64,000 nucleotides of DNA from Streptomyces sp. YIM 121038 (GTDB lineage Bacteria > Actinomycetota > Actinomycetes > Streptomycetales > Streptomycetaceae), in the NCBI RefSeq assembly GCF_006088715.1, contig NZ_CP030771.1, positions 3,844,001-3,908,000 of the forward strand, in the 5' to 3' direction. The notes beneath the pieces were generated by a model. It did no database searches, was not told the origin of the DNA, and saw only the letters and a list, made by a program, of their open reading frames with translations. Every line of letters begins with the position of its first letter. Position 1 is the first letter of the stretch. Both the position numbers and the translations under genes were made by a program. This document shows, piece by piece, positions 28,276 through 35,528 of this stretch.

Positions 28276-28743
28276 ATGGCGATCGATCATCTGGACGGCA
28301 GGCTCATCGTGCTGCTCGCGCGCGAGCCGCGGATCGGCGTCCTGGAGGCGTCCCGCAGGCTCGGCGTCGCGCGCGGCACGGTGCAGGCCCGCATGGACCG
28401 GCTTCAGTCGAACGGAGTCATCCGCGGCTTCGGCCCGGAGGTGGACCCGGCGGCGCTCGGCTACCCGGTCACGGCGTTCGCGACCCTGGAGATCAAACAG
28501 GGCCAGGGCGCCGACGTGCGGGCCCACTTGGCGGGCGTGGCGGAGGTCCTCGAACTGCACACCATCACCGGGCACGGCGACATGCTGTGCCGTCTGGTGG
28601 CCCGCTCCAACGCGGATCTCCAACGTGTGATCGACCGGGTGGTGGGTTTTGATGGCATCGTCCGGGCCTCCACGGCGATCGTCATGGAGAACCCCGTTCC
28701 GCTGCGGATCATCCCGCTGGTGGAGCAGGCGTCCGGCGGCTGA
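28276..28743 (+). CDS. Lrp/AsnC family transcriptional regulator
   Basis: A 155-residue regulator: an N-terminal winged helix (MAIDHLDGRLIVLLAREPRI ... ASRRLGVARGTVQARMDRLQ) and the C-terminal RAM ligand domain (VTAFATLEIKQGQGADVRAH, TGHGDMLCRLVARSNADLQ). It is divergent from hpd, so it most likely controls hpd in response to tyrosine or phenylalanine, as similar neighbours do. The GGAGG site is only four bases from the ATG. Assignment to family is firm; the target is inferred from position and the paired boxes. Confidence 0.9.
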   Translation: MAIDHLDGRLIVLLAREPRIGVLEASRRLGVARGTVQARMDRLQSNGVIRGFGPEVDPAALGYPVTAFATLEIKQGQGADVRAHLAGVAEVLELHTITGHGDMLCRLVARSNADLQRVIDRVVGFDGIVRASTAIVMENPVPLRIIPLVEQASGG

Positions 28744-28857
28744 CGGCACGGGCGACGTGAGGGTGGGTAGGGACTAGGGCGATCCACCCGTACGACGCAC
28801 GCGGGCGCGGGGAGACTCCCCGCGCCGTCTGGCGCACCCCGCGAGGTGAGCGGCACG

Positions 28858-29505
28858 GTGAACTTCTGGGACTACCTCGGCAACCGTCACCAGCAGTTGC
28901 TGATGGACGCGTACCAGCACGCCAGCGCGGTCTTCCAGTGCATGGTGGTGGCCACGGTCATCGGCGTGCTGATCGGTGTGGTGACCTACCGCAGCGAGTG
29001 GGCGGGCAACCTCGCCACGACCGCGACCTCCACGATCCTGACCATCCCGTCGCTCGCCATGATCGGTCTGCTGATCCCGGTCGTGGGCCTCGGCGTCGCG
29101 CCGACGGTGACGGCCCTGACGCTGTACGGCCTCCTTCCGATCGTGCGCAACTCCATCGTGGGCCTGCGCGGCGTCGACCCCACCCTGGTGGACGCCGCGA
29201 AGGGCATCGGGATGTCCCGCCTGCACCGGCTCGTGCGCATCGAGCTGCCGCTGGCGTGGCCGCCGATCCTGACCGGCATCCGGGTCTCCACCCAGATGCT
29301 GATGGGCATCGCCGCGATCGCCGCCTACGCCTCCGGGCCCGGGCTCGGCAACGAGATCTTCCGCGGCATCGCCTCGCTCGGCAGCAAGAACGCGCTCAAC
29401 CAAGTGCTCGCGGGCACGCTCGGGATCATCGTCCTGGCGCTGCTCTTCGACGCCGCGTACGTCCTGATCGGCCGTCTGACGATTCCTAGGGGGATCCGTG
29501 TCTGA
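28858..29505 (+). CDS. Osmoprotectant ABC transporter permease (first)
   Basis: A 215-residue permease of the glycine betaine/carnitine/choline (OpuCB/OpuCD) type. The binding-protein-dependent permease loop is VDAAKGIGMSRLHRLVRIELPLAWPPIL, within five or six membrane segments. Two GTG codons compete: 28846 and 28858. GAGGTGA lies about ten bases before 28858, so MNFWDYLGNRHQQL is taken as the N-terminus. Its stop overlaps the next gene's GTG by eight bases. Forms an operon of permease, ATPase, permease and binding protein that imports compatible solutes under osmotic stress. Confidence 0.88.
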   Translation: MNFWDYLGNRHQQLLMDAYQHASAVFQCMVVATVIGVLIGVVTYRSEWAGNLATTATSTILTIPSLAMIGLLIPVVGLGVAPTVTALTLYGLLPIVRNSIVGLRGVDPTLVDAAKGIGMSRLHRLVRIELPLAWPPILTGIRVSTQMLMGIAAIAAYASGPGLGNEIFRGIASLGSKNALNQVLAGTLGIIVLALLFDAAYVLIGRLTIPRGIRV

Positions 29506-30844
29506 GACTCCGGAGAGGCCCGCGCCGTCGCCCGCGCCCGGCGCGGCGGGCTCCACCGCCGACCAGGCGGGCTCCACCGCCACCTCGCCCGCCCCCGCCG
29601 CGGCCGGGGCGTCCGCCACCACCGGGGCGACGATCGAGCTCGAGAGCCTCACCAAGCGCTACCCCGGCAGCTCCGAACCGGCCGTGGACAGCGTGAACAT
29701 GGAGATCAAGGCGGGCGAGATCGTGATCTTCGTCGGCCCCTCGGGCTGCGGCAAGTCGACCACGCTGAAGATGATCAACCGCCTGATCGAGCCGACCAGT
29801 GGCCGCATCCGCATCAACGGCGAGGACGTCACCGACATCGACCCGGTGAAGCTGCGCCGCAAGGTCGGCTACGCCATCCAGTCCTCCGGCCTCTTCCCGC
29901 ACATGACGGTCGCTCAGAACATCGCGCTCGTCCCGAAGATGGTGGGCTGGGGCAAGGCCAGGATCAAGGAGCGGGTGGAGGAGATGCTGGACCTGGTCGG
30001 GCTCGACCCGGCCGAGTTCCACGGCCGCTATCCGCGCCAGCTCTCCGGCGGCCAGCAGCAGCGCGTGGGCGTGGCGCGGGCGCTCGCGGCCGATCCGCCC
30101 GTGCTCCTCATGGACGAGCCGTTCGGCGCGGTCGACCCGATCACCCGCGACCACCTCCAGGACGAGCTGATCCGGCTCCAGCACGAGCTGCACAAGACGA
30201 TCGTCTTCGTCACGCACGACTTCGACGAGGCCATCAAGCTGGGCGACCGCATCGCCGTGCTCCGCGAGCGCTCGCACATCGCGCAGTTCGACACCCCCGA
30301 GGCGATCCTCACCAACCCGGCCGACGACTTCGTGTCGGGCTTCGTCGGCGCGGGCGCGGCCCTGAAGCGGCTGAACCTGACGCGCGTGCGGGACGTGGAG
30401 ATGGCCGACGTGCCGACGGTGACGGTCGACGACCCGCTCCAGCTCATCTTCGACAAGCTGCGCGCGAGCGGCACCAACGAACTGCTCCTGCTCGACAAGC
30501 GCGGCCGCCCCTACAAGTGGCTCAGGCGCGGCGACCTGATGCGCGCCCGGGGCTCCCTGGCCCGCGCCGGCACCCTCGTGCACGACACGGTGACCCGGGA
30601 CGCCACGCTCCGCGACGCCCTGGAGGCGGTGCTCACCGACAACGCGGGCCGGGTCGCCGTGACCGGGCGGCGCGGCGAGTACACGGGCGTCGTCGACATG
30701 GAGACGCTGATGAACTGCGTGCACGAGATGCTGGAGGCCGACCGTCTCGACGCCCTGGAGCACCAGCACGAACTGGAGGAGCAGCGTGCCCAGTTGACGC
30801 AGAAGGAGCAGGAAGGCGACGGCGGCGGGGAGGTGAAGCGTTGA
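29498..30844 (+). CDS. Osmoprotectant ABC transporter ATPase with CBS domains
   Basis: A 448-residue ATPase of the ProV/OpuCA family. After a 45-residue Ala/Pro-rich extension come Walker [10 protein letters not shown] at residues 80-88, the signature LSGGQQQR, Walker [14 protein letters not shown] and the switch His in FVTHD. A CBS pair follows at residues about 305-420 ([14 protein letters not shown] and [21 protein letters not shown]), used by OpuA/OpuC to sense ionic strength. The C-terminus is a charged coiled-coil-like tail. Overlaps the preceding and following genes, indicating coupling. Confidence 0.93.
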   Translation: MSETPERPAPSPAPGAAGSTADQAGSTATSPAPAAAGASATTGATIELESLTKRYPGSSEPAVDSVNMEIKAGEIVIFVGPSGCGKSTTLKMINRLIEPTSGRIRINGEDVTDIDPVKLRRKVGYAIQSSGLFPHMTVAQNIALVPKMVGWGKARIKERVEEMLDLVGLDPAEFHGRYPRQLSGGQQQRVGVARALAADPPVLLMDEPFGAVDPITRDHLQDELIRLQHELHKTIVFVTHDFDEAIKLGDRIAVLRERSHIAQFDTPEAILTNPADDFVSGFVGAGAALKRLNLTRVRDVEMADVPTVTVDDPLQLIFDKLRASGTNELLLLDKRGRPYKWLRRGDLMRARGSLARAGTLVHDTVTRDATLRDALEAVLTDNAGRVAVTGRRGEYTGVVDMETLMNCVHEMLEADRLDALEHQHELEEQRAQLTQKEQEGDGGGEVKR

Positions 30845-31740
30845 GTCCGGTTCCCGGCGACGAGCCGCGCGTCCCCGAGCGCAAGCACGCCGCCCAGGAG
30901 GCGTCGCGCCCGCGCGGCGAGCACGAGGTCAAGGGCCTGGCCTTCCGCGACGACGGCGAGGCCGGGCAGGAGGCGCCCGCGACCCCGGTGGCGCGCGAGC
31001 CGCGCCGGGTGACCTGGCAGAAGCTGACGTTCCTGCCCGCGCTCCTGGCGGCGGTCCTGATCGCCACCTGGATCTGGTTCGAGCAGGCCGACCTGGACGA
31101 GATCTCCAAGAACGCGCTGTCCAACGGCCAGGTGGGCAAGGCCCTGCGGCAGCACGTCGAGCTGACCGCGATCTCCACCTTCTTCGTGCTGATCATCGCG
31201 ATCCCGCTGGGGATCCTGCTGACGCGGCGCCGCTTCCGCAAGGGTGCGCCGGTGGCCATGGCCCTGGCGAACACGGGCCAGGCGACGCCCGCGATCGGCC
31301 TGCTCGCCCTGCTGGTGATCTGGATGGGCATCGGCGAGAAGGCGGCCCTGACCGGCATCGTCATCTACGCCGTCCTGCCGGTGCTCTCCAACACGATCGC
31401 GGGCCTCAAGGCGAACGACCCCACCCTCCTCGAAGCCGCGCGGGGCATCGGCATGTCCCCGCTCGGCGTGCTCGCCCGGGTCGAACTCCCGCTGGCCGTC
31501 CCGCTGATCCTCGCGGGGGTGCGCACCGCGCTCGTCCTGAACGTGGGCACGGCGACGCTCGCGACCTTCGGCGGCGGCGGGGGCCTGGGCGTCCTGATCA
31601 CCACGGGCATCACCAACCAGCGCATGCCGGTCCTGATGCTCGGCTCGATCCTCACGGTGGTGCTCGCCCTGCTCGTGGACTGGCTGGCCTCGCTGGCCGA
31701 AGTGGTCCTCAGCCCGCGCGGTCTGGAGGTGCGCTCATGA
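30841..31740 (+). CDS. Osmoprotectant ABC transporter permease (second)
   Basis: A 299-residue OpuC-type permease. TTG at 30841 overlaps the ATPase stop (TTGA) and is preceded by GGGGAGGTGA, fixing the start. A charged cytoplasmic N-terminus of about 55 residues is longer than usual, followed by five or six membrane segments and the loop LLEAARGIGMSPLGVLARVELPLAVPLIL. The Gly-rich TFGGGGGLGVLITTG segment is typical. Its stop overlaps the ATG of the binding protein by four bases. Confidence 0.9.
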   Translation: MSPVPGDEPRVPERKHAAQEASRPRGEHEVKGLAFRDDGEAGQEAPATPVAREPRRVTWQKLTFLPALLAAVLIATWIWFEQADLDEISKNALSNGQVGKALRQHVELTAISTFFVLIIAIPLGILLTRRRFRKGAPVAMALANTGQATPAIGLLALLVIWMGIGEKAALTGIVIYAVLPVLSNTIAGLKANDPTLLEAARGIGMSPLGVLARVELPLAVPLILAGVRTALVLNVGTATLATFGGGGGLGVLITTGITNQRMPVLMLGSILTVVLALLVDWLASLAEVVLSPRGLEVRS

Positions 31741-32711
31741 GGTGCGCGGCGCGTACGAAGGCGTGGGGCGCGGTGGCCGGGGTCCTCCTGGCCGCGGGCG
31801 GCTGCGGTCTGACCAGCGGCTCGCCGATGGTGGACGACGTGAAGCCCGGCATCGTCGGCAAGGGGCAGCCGCTGAAGGGCGCCGACCTCACGGTCACCTC
31901 GAAGGAGTTCACCGAGCAGCTGGTCCTCGGCGCGATCATGGGCATCGCCTTCCAGGCGGCGGGCGCGGACGTCCTGGACCGCACCGGGATCCAGGGCTCG
32001 ATCGGCGCGCGGGAGGCGGTCAAGGGCGGGGACGCGGACGCCATGTACGAGTACACGGGCACCGCGTGGATCACCTACCTCGGCAACGCCAAGCCCGTCA
32101 CCGACCCGCACCAGCAGTGGGAGGTGGTCCGCGAGGCCGACGCGAAGAACGGCCTGACCTGGCTGCCGCCCGCCGCGCTCAACAACACCTACGCCCTCGC
32201 CATGAACGAGTCCAACGTCAAGAAGTACGGCACGAAGACGCTCTCCGACGTCGCCGCCCTGGCGAAGAAGGACCCCAAGGCCGTCACGGTGTGCGTGGAG
32301 GGCGAGTTCGCCAACCGCGCGGACGGCCTGCCCGGCATGCAGAAGGCGTACGGCATGAAGCTCCCGGCCGGGAACATCACACAGATGGACACCGGGATCA
32401 TCTACACCCAGGCCCGGAAGGGCACCTGCACGTACGGCGAGGTCTTCACGACGGACGGCCGCATCAAGGCGATGAACCTGACGCCGATGGCGGACGACCG
32501 CCACTTCTTCCCCAACTACAACGCGGCCCCCGAGATCAACAGCAAGACCCTGAAGAAGTACCCGGAGATCGCGGAGGTCCTCGCGCCCATCACGAAGAAG
32601 CTCGACAACAAGGTGGCGCAGGAGCTGAACTCCAAGGTCGACGTGGACGGCGAGGATCCGCACGAGGTGGCGAAGGACTGGATGGTGGAGCAGGGCTTCG
32701 TGAAGGAGTAA
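31737..32711 (+). CDS. Osmoprotectant-binding lipoprotein (OpuCC-type)
   Basis: A 324-residue extracytoplasmic binding protein. The signal peptide ends in LLAAGGC, a lipobox. The mature part has the OpuAC/ProX fold with LTVTSKEFTEQLVLGAIMG and the Tyr-rich cage region MYEYTGTAWITYLG typical of quaternary-ammonium ligands. Last gene of the four-gene operon; each junction overlaps, so expression is coupled. Ligand (betaine, choline or carnitine) cannot be decided here. Confidence 0.92.
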   Translation: MRCAARTKAWGAVAGVLLAAGGCGLTSGSPMVDDVKPGIVGKGQPLKGADLTVTSKEFTEQLVLGAIMGIAFQAAGADVLDRTGIQGSIGAREAVKGGDADAMYEYTGTAWITYLGNAKPVTDPHQQWEVVREADAKNGLTWLPPAALNNTYALAMNESNVKKYGTKTLSDVAALAKKDPKAVTVCVEGEFANRADGLPGMQKAYGMKLPAGNITQMDTGIIYTQARKGTCTYGEVFTTDGRIKAMNLTPMADDRHFFPNYNAAPEINSKTLKKYPEIAEVLAPITKKLDNKVAQELNSKVDVDGEDPHEVAKDWMVEQGFVKE

Positions 32712-32796
32712 CCCGGGGGCGGAGCGGCCCGGGGGGGGCGGAGTGGCCCGGGGCGGGGGCCCGGGGGCTTCCGGGCGCCTCCCGGCGGGTTCCGGC

Positions 32797-32854
32797 CATG
32801 CAAAGACCCCCTTGCAAAGAAAGCGTTGCAACGGAGTCTTTGCATGCGTACGCT
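32797..32854 (+). promoter_or_regulatory. Promoter with overlapping inverted-repeat operator for the ArsR-like gene
   Basis: TTGCAA (32826-32831), a 17-base spacer and TACGCT (32849-32854) make a near-consensus promoter whose start point falls on ATG 32862. An 11-base perfect inverted repeat, CATGCAAAGAC (32797-32807) and GTCTTTGCATG (32836-32846), embraces the -35 box, and TTGCAA also occurs at 32812. This strongly suggests autoregulation. Confidence 0.8.
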
Positions 32855-32861
32855 GAGGGAC

Positions 32862-33458
32862 ATGACGCAGGACCCGAAGCCTCGGAAGATCCATCACCTC
32901 GACGCGCGCTCGCTGCGCGGCCTCGCACATCCGCTGCGGATGCGGCTGCTCACCTCACTGAGGTTCGACGGCCCGGCCACGGCGTCCCAACTCGCCGCCC
33001 GCCTGGGCGAGTCGAGCGGCGCGACGAGCTACCACCTGCGCCAGCTCGCGGAGTACGGCTTCGCGGAGGACGACCCGGAGCGCGGCAAGGGCAGGGAGCG
33101 CTGGTGGCGGTCCGTCCACCAGGGCACGTACCTCGACGACCAGCTGCGCACCGACCCGACCCCGGAGGTGCGCGGCGCGCTCAACGCCTATCTGCACGAG
33201 GCCGCGACGCACCACGCCCAGGAGCTGGCCACCTGGCTCGGCACCGAGGGCGACTGGTCCAAGGAGTGGGTCGAGTCGTCGGACATGAGCGACTTCACGC
33301 TGCGACTCACCCCGGCGGAGAACGCGGAGCTCGGCCGCAAGCTCCACGACCTCATCGAGAGCTACCGGAAGCCGTCCGCCGACGAGGACGCTCCGGACAC
33401 GGCCCGCGTCCGCATCCACCTGCACGCGTTCCCGACGAAGTCCGGGGCCGACACCTGA
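32862..33458 (+). CDS. ArsR-like helix-turn-helix regulator
   Basis: A 198-residue winged-helix protein: HLDARSLRGLAHPLRMRLLTSL, then TASQLAARLGESSGATSYHLRQLAEYGF, a classic ArsR/MarR-like HTH, and a helical C-terminal half of unknown ligand. Longer in-frame starts (TTG 32826, ATG 32844) exist, but the promoter places transcription start on ATG 32862, giving a leaderless mRNA. No metal-binding Cys motif is present, so it is not an arsenic or metal sensor of the classic type. The obvious target is its own promoter; a transporter partner that often accompanies such regulators is absent here. Confidence 0.85.
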   Translation: MTQDPKPRKIHHLDARSLRGLAHPLRMRLLTSLRFDGPATASQLAARLGESSGATSYHLRQLAEYGFAEDDPERGKGRERWWRSVHQGTYLDDQLRTDPTPEVRGALNAYLHEAATHHAQELATWLGTEGDWSKEWVESSDMSDFTLRLTPAENAELGRKLHDLIESYRKPSADEDAPDTARVRIHLHAFPTKSGADT

Positions 33459-33473
33459 GAGGAGCACCCCGCC

Positions 33474-33683
33474 GTGCACCCCGAGATCCATCTGCTCCTG
33501 CACGACATCCGTGCCGTCGAGCTGCGCCGCGAGGCCCCCGCCCGCAGACCGGCCAGGCCCCCGATCCGCAGCCAACTGGGCTGGACCCTGGTCGAGTTGG
33601 GCCTGCGCCTGGTCAGCAGCTCGGAACCTTCTCGCCCTTCTGCAGGGCCCGCAGCGCGTCGACCGTACCGGACAGCGTGGTGA
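33474..33683 (+). CDS. Small hypothetical protein following the ArsR-like gene
   Basis: A 69-residue ORF, GTG 33474, with GAGGAG eight bases upstream, 15 bases after the regulator stop. The first 45 residues (MHPEIHLLLHDIRAVELRREA and following) are Arg/Ala-rich and helical. Similar small proteins often follow HTH regulators in Streptomyces. The last 24 codons run antisense into the end of the Lon-like gene (33613) and look like read-on rather than conserved sequence. Role unknown. Confidence 0.52.
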   Translation: MHPEIHLLLHDIRAVELRREAPARRPARPPIRSQLGWTLVELGLRLVSSSEPSRPSAGPAARRPYRTAW

Positions 33684-34422
33684 CCGGGACCAGCTGAAGC
33701 CCCTTCGGCTTCTCCGCCTCGGCGTCCGAGCACTCGGCCTTCGGTACGAGGAAGACGGTGGCGCCGTCACGGGCCGCGGCCTGCGTCTTCAGGGAGACGC
33801 CGCCGACGGCGCCCACCTTGCCGTTCGCCTTGATCGTGCCGGTTCCGGCGATCGTGCGGCCGCCCGTCAGATCGCCGCCGCTGCCGTTGCCGTCCAGCTT
33901 GTCGATGATGCCGAGCGCGAGGAAGAGCCCGGCGCTCGGCCCGCCGATCTTGCCCAGGTCGGCGTTGACCTTGACCTTGTCGGTGCCGTCCACGCCGTCC
34001 GCCCGCAGATAGCGCAGCGCCGCCTTCGTGGCGTCGTCCTGCGACTCGCGCATGTCGCCGAGGTTGCGCTCCTCGACCTTCTTCTCGTCGTCGCCGTCCG
34101 GATAGACCGAGTCCTTGGGCATCACGGCCCGGTCCGTGCGGAACCAGCCGTCGATCACGTCGCCGAGGCGCACGGTCATCCGCGGCCCCGTCGCCACGAT
34201 CGTCGTCATCCGCAGCTGCCCCTCGGTCTTCCGGGTGGCCGCCCCGGAGACCGTGAGCACCGGCTTGCCCTCGTACTCCCCCAGCACGTCGGCGGTGCCG
34301 CCGGGCTGCGCGACGGCAAAGGGGAGCGGGGCGAAGGCGGCAACCGCGAGCAGAGCGACGACGGGCGTCGCGGCGACGGCGAGGACCTTGGGGCGGCTCA
34401 GCTGAGCGAGACGAGACAGCAC
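33613..34422 (-). CDS. Secreted or membrane-anchored Lon-like (S16) protease lacking a PDZ domain
   Basis: A 269-residue protein. An N-terminal membrane segment (VLAVAATPVVALLAVAAFAPL) is followed by an extracytoplasmic region and a C-terminal S16 domain with the catalytic Ser in GGPSAGLFLALGIID and the Lys in KVGAVGGVSLKTQAA. YlbL-type homologues carry a PDZ domain between anchor and protease; here the linker is too short and shows none. GTG 34420-34422 is taken as start; a TTG upstream would lie inside a family A repeat. Convergent and overlapping with the small ORF at 33474. Substrates unknown. Confidence 0.82.
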   Translation of the reverse strand: MLSRLAQLSRPKVLAVAATPVVALLAVAAFAPLPFAVAQPGGTADVLGEYEGKPVLTVSGAATRKTEGQLRMTTIVATGPRMTVRLGDVIDGWFRTDRAVMPKDSVYPDGDDEKKVEERNLGDMRESQDDATKAALRYLRADGVDGTDKVKVNADLGKIGGPSAGLFLALGIIDKLDGNGSGGDLTGGRTIAGTGTIKANGKVGAVGGVSLKTQAAARDGATVFLVPKAECSDAEAEKPKGLQLVPVTTLSGTVDALRALQKGEKVPSC

Positions 34423-34442
34423 GTGTCCCAATCTACGTGAGA

Positions 34443-34480
34443 TGACAATCAAGCCCGTCCGGCGCTTGAGGACGAGCCAG
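34443..34480. repeat. Family A terminal module
   Basis: TCAAGCCCGTCCGGCGCTTG and the following bases to 34476 match the terminal module of the other copies. The rest of the element is missing or diverged. It lies just upstream of the Lon-like gene. Confidence 0.72.
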
Positions 34481-34516
34481 GCCGGAGGCCGCGATCAACG
34501 GCGCGCCGCCGCGGCC

Positions 34517-35158
34517 TCAGCGCAGCGCCTCGGCCACCTCGCGGGCCGCGTCCACCACCCGCGGGCCCACCCGCTCCGGCACCGAGTCCGCGAGCATGAC
34601 CACGCCCACGCTGCCCTCCAGGCCGGTCACGCCGACCAGGGGGGCGGCGGCGCCGCTGGCCCCGGCCTCCAGTTCGCCGTGGGTGAGCGCGTACCCGGGG
34701 TCGGTGATGTGCCCCTGCCGGGCGGCGAGGATGGCCTTGCCCGCGGCGCCCCGGTCCAGGGGGTGGCGGAACCCGGTCCGGTACGCCACGTGGTAGTCGG
34801 TCCACGTCGGCTCGACCACGGCGACGGCGAGCGCCTCCGTGCCGTCGACCAGGGTCAGGTGGGCCGTGGCCCCTATGTCCTCGGCGAGGGAGCGCAGGGC
34901 GGGCAGCGCGGCCTCGCGCACCAGTGGGTGCACCTGGCGGCCGAGCCGCAGGACGCCGAGGCCCACCCGGGCCCGGCCACCCAAGTCGCGGCGCACGAGG
35001 GCGTGTTGCTCAAGGGTGGCGAGGAGCCGGTACACGACGGTCCGGTTGACGCCGAGCTTGTTGGACAGCTCGGTGACGGTCAGGCCGTGGTCGGTGTCGG
35101 CGAGCAGCTTGAGGACGCGCAGTCCTCGGTCGAGCGTCTGAGATGTCTCCGCGGTCAC
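34517..35158 (-). CDS. IclR family transcriptional regulator
   Basis: A 213-residue regulator: winged helix QTLDRGLRVLKLLADTDHGL and VTELSNKLGVNRTVVYRLLATLEQ, then a GAF-like ligand domain (LRSLAEDIGATAHLTLVDG, YRTGFRHPLDRGAAGKAIL). GTG 35156-35158 is preceded by AAGGAG with eight-base spacing; another GTG nine bases upstream is less well placed. No operon partner is adjacent, so its targets are not evident. An IclR regulator acting on hpd has been described in Streptomyces; whether this is its orthologue I cannot tell. Confidence 0.88.
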   Translation of the reverse strand: MTAETSQTLDRGLRVLKLLADTDHGLTVTELSNKLGVNRTVVYRLLATLEQHALVRRDLGGRARVGLGVLRLGRQVHPLVREAALPALRSLAEDIGATAHLTLVDGTEALAVAVVEPTWTDYHVAYRTGFRHPLDRGAAGKAILAARQGHITDPGYALTHGELEAGASGAAAPLVGVTGLEGSVGVVMLADSVPERVGPRVVDAAREVAEALR

Positions 35159-35528
35159 GACGCCCACTCCTTAGTCGTGAGGGTCGACGGCCCCCTCTGC
35201 GGCGGGCACCGGCTGCGCTCCGGGGCGGCGCTGCCACGGGGCGTTGTGTAGCGGGGACAGTAGCGAGGGCGTCCCGCTCAGCGGAAGACTCCGTCCAGAA
35301 TCCGGTCAAGGCGACGGAAAGACGGTCCGGATCATCCCGATACGCACCCCCGCATGTGTATGCGGAACGCACAATGCCTGCACGCACTGCGCACGTTTCC
35401 CGACCTTCCGGTGACGGCGGGGCTCCGCAGTAGCGCCCCGAAGGGGCGCGGGGCCGTATCGATGTGCGGCTCCGCCGCGTGGGCGCGAGCAACCCCCGAC
35501 AGCCCGCAGTCGAAGGCACACCGGAGAA
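35159..35528. other. 370-base gap with family B repeat
   Basis: No gene was supported. It holds the IclR promoter region; TGCGGAACGCA (35360-35370) is a short palindrome of the style IclR proteins bind. A family B repeat occupies 35430-35515, with the stem GCGCCCCGAAGGGGCGC at 35433-35449, and may terminate the divergent side. Confidence 0.55.
35430..35515. repeat. Family B intergenic repeat
   Basis: The stem GCGCCCCGAAGGGGCGC followed by GGGG is identical to the copy at 11912. The right part ends GACAGCCCGCAGTCGA, resembling the 21605 copy in inverted order. Confidence 0.65.
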
